Of a stretch of 64,000 bases of DNA, positions 56,109-62,480 are shown piece by piece. A program made the translations under genes and the position numbers. How positions within the stretch are numbered: position 1 is the stretch's first letter; every line of letters starts with the position of its first letter. The notes below the pieces were generated by a model. The model ran no database searches. It was not told the DNA's origin and worked only from the letters and a program-made list of their open reading frames with translations. Source of the stretch: JAGIBJ01 sp032119595 (lineage in GTDB: Bacteria; Actinomycetota; Thermoleophilia; Solirubrobacterales; Solirubrobacteraceae); the NCBI GenBank assembly GCA_032119595.1, contig JAUMBQ010000002.1:12322-76321 (forward strand). Reading direction: 5' to 3'.

Positions 56109-57695
56109 ATGCACGTTCGGTTGACTTTGCTCAGCGTTGTCTTCGCAGCGTTGGTGCTCGCGCCGACGGCGTCGGCGACCGTCGATGCGCACCTTGCCGG
56201 CGGCATCCTGACCGTCACCCAGGGTGATCCTGGAACGGTCCAGATCGTCGATCATGGCTCAGACGGTCTCGAGGTGAGGTCGTGGGAATCGAGTACCACT
56301 GGTTGCGCGCCGCGCTGTGTCGGCGTCACGTCGATTCGCTACGTCGGCAGCGACGGCGACGATCGGCTGTTTGGCAACCGTTCGCCGGTACCGATCGTGG
56401 CAGACGGTGGTGGCGGCGCCGACAACCTGACCGGCGGGCCGTTCGCCGACCTCTTGCGCGGCGGTGAGGGGGAGGACGTCCTCGAGGATGGGAACGCAAC
56501 CCAGGATGCCGGTGACATGTTCGACGGCGGCGCGGGCATCGACACGGTGGCCTACCTGCCGTACGTCGCCGTCGAAAGCGTCCGCACGGGGCCGGTGACC
56601 GTGACGCTCGCCGAACCCGGGGTCACGTCGACCGGAAACGGCGAGCCCGGCGAGGACGATCACGTCAAGGACGTTGAGAACGCCACCGGCGGGTCGGGCG
56701 ACGACACGATCACGGGCAACTCCGGGGCCAACGTGATCGCTCCCGGCGGCGGTGCCGATGTGATCCACGCGGGCGGAGGCGGCGACACGATCGACGCCCG
56801 CGATCAGATCTCGGATGTCGTGGACTGTGGCCCTGGTGTTGATCACGTGCGTTCTGATTTGAAGCTCGACGTGGCTATCGACTGCGACCAGGTCGAGCCA
56901 CAGATCTTCGGTGCACCGACGCTCTCGGCCGTGCCGCAGGTTGGGGTCCCCATCACGATGGTCACCGACGGCGTTTCCGCCCTGGGTGATCCCGCCCCGA
57001 CCTTGAGCTACCGGTGGGTCGCCTGCGGTCGCTATTCCTGTGGCCGCGAGATCGGGGTCGGCATCACCTTCACGCCCACGGAAGCCGAACGCAGCTATCC
57101 GACGTATGGCATCCAGGCCGAGGTGACCGCCACGAACCCCTTCGGCTCCGACTCGACCCGCGGAGAACGTCAGCTCGTCGGTGAGTCCCCATTGCCGCCA
57201 GCGGGTCGCGAGCCAGGATCGCCGGCGGGCGGAGGTCCCGCCGCGACGCTGGTGCCCGATACCCGAGGGGCCGCTGGCGTCGCAGGTCTGCCGTTCGATG
57301 CCGCGTTGCTCGCAAAGCGGGCACTCCCAGGCCGGACCCTGGTGAGGGTTCCTGCCCTCGATGTTGGTGGCCTCGTGGGCTTCCGGCCGCGCGGCAAGCT
57401 CCGCTTGTCGACGGCCCTCAAGCCTGTCGATTACGTCGTGCTCGTGTGCCGTGCGCCGGCGCGGTGCGCATTCACCGTCAGGCCGGTGCTTCGAGGCCGT
57501 GGGCGAGTCGTCGCGCGGCTGCGTCGCCTGAAGCGATCGATGGAGCCCGGAACCGCGCAGGTGCTGAGCGTCACTCCGTCGGCCGCGCTTCGCGCCGCGG
57601 TCAGGCACACACGGCAGCCGCGACTGGCGGTCACGCTGACCGCGCCCGAGTCGGCCAAGTCCGCTCAAGGCGTGGCGAGCATTTCAGTGCGCTGA
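56109..57695 (+). CDS. Secreted RTX-like calcium-binding repeat protein
   Basis: 528 aa. Signal peptide MHVRLTLLSVVFAALVLAP. Residues of about 75-245 carry glycine/aspartate nonapeptide-like repeats (GGGGADNLTGG, GGEGEDVLEDG, GGSGDDTITGN, GGGADVIHAGG) that form calcium-binding parallel beta-rolls. A Cys-containing Ig-like segment follows (about 290-365), then a basic C-terminal domain of about 150 residues (VDYVVLVCRAPARCAFTV) common in secreted proteins of this lineage. No LPXTG anchor. The longer upstream frame lacks a signal peptide and was rejected. Confidence 0.85.
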   Translation: MHVRLTLLSVVFAALVLAPTASATVDAHLAGGILTVTQGDPGTVQIVDHGSDGLEVRSWESSTTGCAPRCVGVTSIRYVGSDGDDRLFGNRSPVPIVADGGGGADNLTGGPFADLLRGGEGEDVLEDGNATQDAGDMFDGGAGIDTVAYLPYVAVESVRTGPVTVTLAEPGVTSTGNGEPGEDDHVKDVENATGGSGDDTITGNSGANVIAPGGGADVIHAGGGGDTIDARDQISDVVDCGPGVDHVRSDLKLDVAIDCDQVEPQIFGAPTLSAVPQVGVPITMVTDGVSALGDPAPTLSYRWVACGRYSCGREIGVGITFTPTEAERSYPTYGIQAEVTATNPFGSDSTRGERQLVGESPLPPAGREPGSPAGGGPAATLVPDTRGAAGVAGLPFDAALLAKRALPGRTLVRVPALDVGGLVGFRPRGKLRLSTALKPVDYVVLVCRAPARCAFTVRPVLRGRGRVVARLRRLKRSMEPGTAQVLSVTPSAALRAAVRHTRQPRLAVTLTAPESAKSAQGVASISVR

Positions 57696-57755
57696 GTGGG
57701 TGCCGTCGGCCGAGAGTTCTGGGACTCCTGGTGGGCGCGACCGCCCGCGTGGCGC

Positions 57756-57787
57756 CTTCGTCCGGCCGCCGTGACGGCCGGACGAAG
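57756..57787. terminator. Bidirectional terminator hairpin
   Basis: 13-bp perfect stem CTTCGTCCGGCCG / CGGCCGGACGAAG with a 6-nt loop, between convergent genes. Confidence 0.8.
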
Positions 57788-57857
57788 CTGCGGGGAGCGG
57801 CCTACAGCGTCTGTCGGTGCCTGGTGGTTGCCCGTTGGAGGCTGAGGTACGCGGTGG

Positions 57858-58265
57858 TCAGCGGGGGGCTTGGCTTCCGTGCGAGAACAGCACGAACCAA
57901 ACGGTGACGGTGATGAGGGCCAGTGCGACGTTGATGATCAAGATCTTGTCGAGCACCGTCGCGGGCTCGTCTGGCGTGTCGCCGCGTAGGGAATGCAGCC
58001 AAGCCGCACCGACTACCCGTGGGCCGGACGCGACGTCGAAGCGGTCCGCGTATCGACGTTCAAACCGGCCGAGGCCCAATCCAACGGCGTACATCGATAC
58101 TGAGGTCCCGATGTAGAGCAGCGCGAACGACGACATGTCGCTTTGGGTGACCCGCGCGAAGCGTCCAGCGAACCAGAGCCACGCTGCAGGAACGGCGGTC
58201 CACATCAGGAGCCCGCCGAGGCTCATGGCCAAGATCAGGGCCGGCTTCTCGATCCGACGGGGCAC
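57858..58265 (-). CDS. Small integral membrane protein of unknown function
   Basis: 135 aa from GTG 58265 with three hydrophobic segments (about residues 8-33, 45-66 and 107-127). The middle loop is basic. No family recognised. The TAGGTT box 6 nt before the GTG supports both expression and start. Confidence 0.7.
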   Translation of the reverse strand: MPRRIEKPALILAMSLGGLLMWTAVPAAWLWFAGRFARVTQSDMSSFALLYIGTSVSMYAVGLGLGRFERRYADRFDVASGPRVVGAAWLHSLRGDTPDEPATVLDKILIINVALALITVTVWFVLFSHGSQAPR

Positions 58266-58271
58266 GATGTG

Positions 58272-58277
58272 AACCTA
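58272..58277 (-). promoter_or_regulatory. -10 box of the small membrane protein (leaderless type)
   Basis: TAGGTT on the minus strand ends 6 nt before GTG 58265. Confidence 0.55.
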
Positions 58278-58399
58278 ACGCCCAAAGGCCGCCGCGTTGA
58301 AGGATTCCGCACAACCGGAGTCCGTTCTTTGGTGTCAACGATTATCGAGGCCTCCGGCGTGCGACGTCGCAAGGGGAAAGGTACGTAGCCGGGGGGGCC

Positions 58400-58415
58400 G
58401 TAGCACGGGTGCTAC
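58400..58415. promoter_or_regulatory. Operator of toxin-antitoxin module 2
   Basis: GTAGC-ACGGGT-GCTAC, with arms and spacing identical to module 1 at 47186. It overlaps the -10 box TACACT (58413-58418). Confidence 0.75.
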
Positions 58416-58418
58416 ACT
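58413..58418 (+). promoter_or_regulatory. -10 box of toxin-antitoxin module 2
   Basis: TACACT ends 6 nt before GTG 58425. Confidence 0.6.
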
Positions 58419-58424
58419 CGTCCG

Positions 58425-58679
58425 GTGGCGCGTGAGATCACGCAGCGGGAGTTGCGCAACGAAAGTGGGGCGGTCATGCGCGCCCTCGACGAGGGTGAGT
58501 CGTTTGTCGTAACGCGCAACGGCGTGCCGGTCGGCGAGCTAGTTCCGGTTCGGCCGCGGCGGTTTGTAGCGGCCGACGCCCTGGTGGCCGCGTTCCGCGG
58601 CGCTCCGGCGCTCGACGTCGACCGCTTCTTGGCGGACGTTGACGGTGTCGTTGATCAAGACCCAACGCCGCGTGCCTGA
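58425..58679 (+). CDS. Phd/YefM-type antitoxin, module 2
   Basis: 84 aa. ITQRELRNESGAVMRALDEG then ESFVVTRNGVPVGELVPV form the Phd fold. It shares the QRELRN stretch, the operator and the promoter layout with module 1, but the C-terminal toxin-binding part differs (FRGAPALDVDRFLADVDG), as expected for separate toxin specificity. GTG start. Confidence 0.9.
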   Translation: MAREITQRELRNESGAVMRALDEGESFVVTRNGVPVGELVPVRPRRFVAADALVAAFRGAPALDVDRFLADVDGVVDQDPTPRA

Positions 58680-59103
58680 ATCGCGAAGAGCACGCGGGCT
58701 GCTCGACACGTCGGTCGTGATTGCGCTGGACCAACTGTCGCCCGAGGAACTCCCGTCCGAGGTTGCGATCGCCGCGATTACTCTTGCGGAGCTGGTCGCG
58801 GGCCCACTGGCCACGGATGACCCACTTGAACGAGCCCGGCGTCAGGATCGACTCCAGCGCATCGAGGCGACGCTTGAACCGCTGGCGTTCGACGTCTGGG
58901 CGGCGCGCGCTTACGGTCGCGTCTACGCGTCAGTACTCGCCGCTGGACGCAAGGCGCGAGGCCGGCGAGCGGTCGACCTGTTGATCGCCGCCACGGCCAT
59001 CGGCGCCGAGTTGCCGCTCTACACCCTGAATCCGAACGACTTTGTTGGGATCGATGGCCTCGATCTCGTGGCGCTCAAGCTGACGACCGCTAGCGATAGC
59101 TAA
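58672..59103 (+). CDS. vapC: VapC-type PIN-domain toxin, module 2
   Basis: 143 aa from GTG 58672, which overlaps the antitoxin stop by 8 nt as in module 1. Earlier in-frame starts at 58639-58651 exist but lie deeper in the antitoxin gene. PIN residues: Asp in GLLDTSVVIALD, Glu in ITLAELVAGP, Asp in RRAVDLLIAATAIG and the late TLNPNDF segment. Probable site-specific RNase held in check by the Phd protein. Confidence 0.92.
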   Translation: MPESRRARGLLDTSVVIALDQLSPEELPSEVAIAAITLAELVAGPLATDDPLERARRQDRLQRIEATLEPLAFDVWAARAYGRVYASVLAAGRKARGRRAVDLLIAATAIGAELPLYTLNPNDFVGIDGLDLVALKLTTASDS

Positions 59104-59221
59104 CAACGCTTCTCGTGGCTCGGCTTCTACCCTGCGCTCGATAATGCACGTTATGTCAGGTTGCGAGGAGAGCGGCCCCATGGCGGGACGTTGATTGTCG
59201 ATGCGTCCTGTGGATTCTCAT

Positions 59222-59548
59222 CTAGCTGAGAGCGATTTCTCGCGAGTCTGAGCGTTCGAGCTTCTCACGGGCGAGAGTTCGCTCGGCCCCGCCGCGCGCC
59301 GCCGAGCCGCTCCGCTTGCGGTTGTTCAAGCCGGCAGTCACCGATATCTCGAGACGCCCGTCTGCGAAGTCGTGCTGCCAGACGGTGTCGTGCGCGGCAT
59401 CCGTCAGTCGACCTCGACGGTTTGGGATTTGCAGGAGCGTCTTGCTGATCGACAACGGGCCCCATTGCGTCATCGCTTTGTCGCCGGTCGACAGCCGCCG
59501 TTGGTTGCAGTCGCGGCAGATCTCCTCGGGCGGCAGAACGACACCGGG
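59222..59548 (-). pseudogene. HNH-type protein, middle fragment (inverted)
   Basis: Minus-strand reading gives VVLPPEEICRDCNQRRLS, KAMTQWGPLSISKTLLQIPN and RRGRLTDAAHD, the C-x2-CN and IPN(K/R)-G segments of HNH-type proteins. It ends in TAG at 59222 right after SDSREIALS. Homologues continue with an ALxKIALE helix, which here is on the opposite strand immediately to the right. Third positions are GC-rich on this strand, so this is the coding strand. Read as an inverted piece of a disrupted gene. Confidence 0.55.
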
Positions 59549-60025
59549 GTAGCGCGTGCCATGTGCAAGATCGCCCTCGAAATGGCCTGGATGGTCGACA
59601 GTGACGATGCCCGCTCTGAGCGTTGGGATGAACTCCGCTCGGCTGCACTCACGGGCCGTTTGCCCGCCGACCTCGGATTCCATGCCAACTTCACGTACTT
59701 GGCATCGCCTGAGCCGAGAATCCGGCTCCACCGGACCGACCCCGGCACCGATTTGGACGCTGCCTGCGAAGTTTCGATCTGTGGCGTTCCGCTTGCGATC
59801 ACGGTGGGCCAGGTGACCTCCCCACCCATGCCCGGCATCGCGAGCTGGACCGTCGATGAACAAGGCTGGCTCACTGGCGGCCCTCCTTCGATGTGGATGC
59901 GCTTCGGCGGGACCTATGACGAACTCCGGCAACTCAGCCCGGACGAACCGGCGCCCGCGTCCGGGTCCTTCTCGCAACTGCCGAGCGGAGATCGACGACG
60001 CTCCGTGATTCTCAAGTCGTCATAG
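59549..60025 (+). pseudogene. HNH-type protein, C-terminal fragment
   Basis: Plus-strand reading from GTA 59549: VARAMCKIALEMAWMVDSDD, ERWDELRSAALTGRLPADLG, then a beta-rich end. This is the C-terminal part of the same family, where a conserved KIAL helix follows the HNH half. Joining the end of the inverted fragment (REIALS) to this start (VARAMCKIALE) gives a continuous sequence. ATG 59561 could still express 154 residues. The N-terminal zinc/HNH half with the EHxxP motif is not visible. Confidence 0.55.
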
Positions 60026-60070
60026 CCTGCGCGTCGCCTGGGCATCGACGCTCCGTGCGATCCTCCGCTG

Positions 60071-61231
60071 GTGCTCTTCGATGCAAGGCTCCGTACCGAC
60101 CCGACCGAGAGTTCAGGGCTCGAACCGACGTTCGACTTCCTTGACCGCGTTGCGTCTCCGTTCTTTGAGCAGGTTCGCGAGGCGCTAAACCGCTGGATCA
60201 GCGCGTATCCCTCGACCGAGCGAGACGAGTTGATCGCTCGCATGCGAGCAAGTTCGTCAGCGTTTCGAGACGCGTTCTGGGAGCTATGGCTGTATACGGC
60301 CTACGTCGGCGCTGGCTTCGACGTCGAGATCCACCCGACGATCCCTGGCACACCGAACCAGCCCGATTTTGCCGTCAGCCGCGGAACGTTCACGGCGTAT
60401 CTCGAGGCGCGTGTAGCGACCGGAGCGTCAGCGGAGTCAGTCGCCCGAGAGAACCTCAAACTCGGGCTATACAAGGCGTTCAATACGGGTGACCATCGCG
60501 ACTTTCGTCTCTCGCTCTCGATCGCAACCGAGGGTCCTGGCCAGCCGAGCGCCAAGGCGCTGCGCCGAGGTGTTCTGGCCTGGCTCGACACACTCGACGC
60601 CGATGAAGTTGGTCGTGACGGCCAGCCATTCCCGACCCACGTCGCAGCCATCGGCGGCTGGAATTTCGAGTTCACGGCCCTCCCACTCGCTGCGGATCGG
60701 CGTGGTGCCTCAAAGGCTCCGCTGCTCTCAGTCCTGCCTGGCGGCACCTTCGTCGGAGACTCCAGCGCCGCGTTTCGCAAAGCACTCGAACACAAAGGCC
60801 GACGGTACAGCGCGTCCGCGGATCCACTCATCGTCGCGATCCAAACCGAGGAGCTCTGGACTCATCGGGAAGATCTCGAGTCAGCGCTCTTCGGCCGAAC
60901 CAGCCAGCGCGGCGAACTGATCGGCGGCCAGCTCGTGATGAGCGACTTGACTCGGAAGTCCGACGGCTACTGGAGCGAGTCGTCCGGGCACCGCGTCGCC
61001 GCTGTCCTGACGGCGGAGCACGTGCAGCCGTGGGCTGTACTCCGCCCAAGGCCTTTGCTCTGGCTCAACCCGCGACGCACGAACGCCCTCGATCATCCTG
61101 CTATCTGGCCCCAGAGCGCGCTCGCCGACGATCGCTTGGTAGTCACCTGGACACCGCCGGACGAGTTCGCCCCCGACCATTGGTTCGGCGTGCCTCCCGG
61201 GTGGCCGGACGGCGTTCCGTTCCGAACCTGA
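60071..61231 (+). CDS. Uncharacterised protein with PD-(D/E)XK-nuclease-like core
   Basis: 386 aa, GTG start, no SD or clear -10 box. I do not recognise a named family. Near residues 65-120 it has FWELWLYTAYVGAGFDVEIH, then PGTPNQPDFAVSRG and FTAYLEARVATGAS: a PD followed about 12 residues later by E-A-R. This resembles a PD-(D/E)XK nuclease core in which Arg stands for the usual Lys. Later parts (AAIGGWNFEFTALPL, LIVAIQTEELWTHRED) are plain alpha/beta. It sits among a TA module, a broken HNH gene and SIR2, which fits a restriction or defence role (inference). Confidence 0.65.
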   Translation: MLFDARLRTDPTESSGLEPTFDFLDRVASPFFEQVREALNRWISAYPSTERDELIARMRASSSAFRDAFWELWLYTAYVGAGFDVEIHPTIPGTPNQPDFAVSRGTFTAYLEARVATGASAESVARENLKLGLYKAFNTGDHRDFRLSLSIATEGPGQPSAKALRRGVLAWLDTLDADEVGRDGQPFPTHVAAIGGWNFEFTALPLAADRRGASKAPLLSVLPGGTFVGDSSAAFRKALEHKGRRYSASADPLIVAIQTEELWTHREDLESALFGRTSQRGELIGGQLVMSDLTRKSDGYWSESSGHRVAAVLTAEHVQPWAVLRPRPLLWLNPRRTNALDHPAIWPQSALADDRLVVTWTPPDEFAPDHWFGVPPGWPDGVPFRT

Positions 61232-61533
61232 CCGCCGGTTCCGCACCGGCTCAATCCTGCTCGTTTCGGGCTGGCAATCGCGAACGCTCGCCCCGCCGGC
61301 CTCATAGCAATTCGAACTCGACCGCTGGAGCACGGGTGATCCTGGCGTCGCCTCGCCCGCGCCCCGATCCGCTGCGACAGGCCCCGTCGAGGACCGCAAC
61401 AGCGTCGGCCAGTCAGCACCTCGTCTTCCGACGCGTCGAATCGTGGTCGTCACCGCGGCGCGAATCGCTTCGCGTCGCCCCGTGTTCGTCGAGATCGGCG
61501 AACTGCGGCACAACGGTCGCTGGCTCGGCGTCG
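61232..61533. other. Gap of about 300 bp between the nuclease-like and SIR2 genes
   Basis: No gene is supported. A plus-strand frame without an initial ATG ends at about 61605 and contains VFVEIGELRHNGRWLGVVIE, which looks protein-like; it runs antisense into the SIR2 gene end. Either it is a remnant or the SIR2 C-terminus is degraded here. Confidence 0.4.
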
Positions 61534-62265
61534 TCATCGAACTCGGCCCGACGACGGTGAGCTGCTCCGAACCCTCCGGATCCGGCGATCGCGCAGTGCC
61601 TTGATGATGGCGGGATCCCGGCCGGCGTAGCCGACAGCAACGATATTGTGCCGCTCGAAGATCGGGGCGAGTTCCCGACGGATCTCCAGCTCCAGCGGCC
61701 GGGCCAGCTCGTCGGCGGTGTTGCGGATTGTCGACTCCAAGTAGTCGCCGTGAACTTTGAGCAGGAAGCAGCCCCGCACTTGTTCGCGTGGCCCACGCCG
61801 CCGCAATTCTTCTGTGGTCGTTACGACCGTCGGCGTGATCCCGACGTCGCGTAGCGCGTCTTCCAGCAGCCGGTCGAAGTTGGTGGTGACCACGATCTGG
61901 ACGTAGCCGTCAGCGACGAGCCTCGCGATCTCTCGATGCGAGTCACCAGGCTCACGCCCCTCGAACTGCTTCGCCAGAAAGTCGCGCCGAGTGGCCGGCT
62001 CGACGAAGAACGCCTCGAGAACCTTCGAATACCCACCACCTCGCAACGCATCGACTGAATCGCGCCACTGCACCACCTCCTCATCGCTCGTCGGCGCTTG
62101 TCTTCCCTCGGAGTCCTGCTCATACAGCTTGCGCAGCACGATCAGTTCGATGTCCCAGGCTGTCGGAACGCCAGCGTCCCGAGATACCCCGGCGCCCGCC
62201 ACCAGAACCGTGGACGGAGTCTCAGCCATCGCAGCGGCCAGTGTCACGATCGAATCCAACGCCAT
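61534..62265 (-). CDS. SIR2-domain protein (putative NADase)
   Basis: 243 aa. NAD-binding LVAGAGVSRDAGVPTAWDIE, catalytic region IVVTTNFDRLLEDAL (Asn), LLKVHGDYLES (His) and VGYAGRDPAIIKALR. The key Asn and His are present, so NAD+ hydrolysis is plausible, as in many anti-phage SIR2 proteins. It is a stand-alone SIR2 domain; the last 18 residues (RRIRRVRSSSPSSGR) look like readthrough into non-family sequence, so the C-terminus may be truncated by frameshift. A TACGCT box lies 8 nt before the ATG on the minus strand. Confidence 0.85.
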   Translation of the reverse strand: MALDSIVTLAAAMAETPSTVLVAGAGVSRDAGVPTAWDIELIVLRKLYEQDSEGRQAPTSDEEVVQWRDSVDALRGGGYSKVLEAFFVEPATRRDFLAKQFEGREPGDSHREIARLVADGYVQIVVTTNFDRLLEDALRDVGITPTVVTTTEELRRRGPREQVRGCFLLKVHGDYLESTIRNTADELARPLELEIRRELAPIFERHNIVAVGYAGRDPAIIKALRDRRIRRVRSSSPSSGRVR

Positions 62266-62273
62266 TACTGCGG

Positions 62274-62279
62274 AGCGTA
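62274..62279 (-). promoter_or_regulatory. -10 box of the SIR2 gene (leaderless type)
   Basis: TACGCT on the minus strand ends 8 nt before ATG 62265. Confidence 0.45.
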
Positions 62280-62428
62280 TATGCGCCCGCTAGGGGGGCC
62301 GACTCGCACCCGGTCCTGACCCCACGTCATGGACCGATCTCCGCTAGACACCGTTTTGAGTAAGAGAATGTGCGAGCCCCTCCCCCGCGCCGACTATCGA
62401 TCTTCTCGGCTGTGGATGTGATCGCTCT

Positions 62429-62474
62429 TTGGCCGGGTTGTGAGCACCGGCGTGGCCGCTCACAACCCAGCCAA
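62429..62474 (-). terminator. Terminator after the clan-A glycosidase gene
   Basis: GGGTTGTGAGC / GCTCACAACCC, 11-bp perfect stem with a 12-nt loop, extended by TTGGC / GCCAA outside one unpaired base each side. Confidence 0.75.
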
Positions 62475-62480
62475 CGAGAC

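Noticed and set aside
59225..59548. Invertible phase-variation switch
   Set aside because: Not excluded, but no inverted repeats at the two ends and no invertase gene nearby, so a simple inversion is the safer reading.
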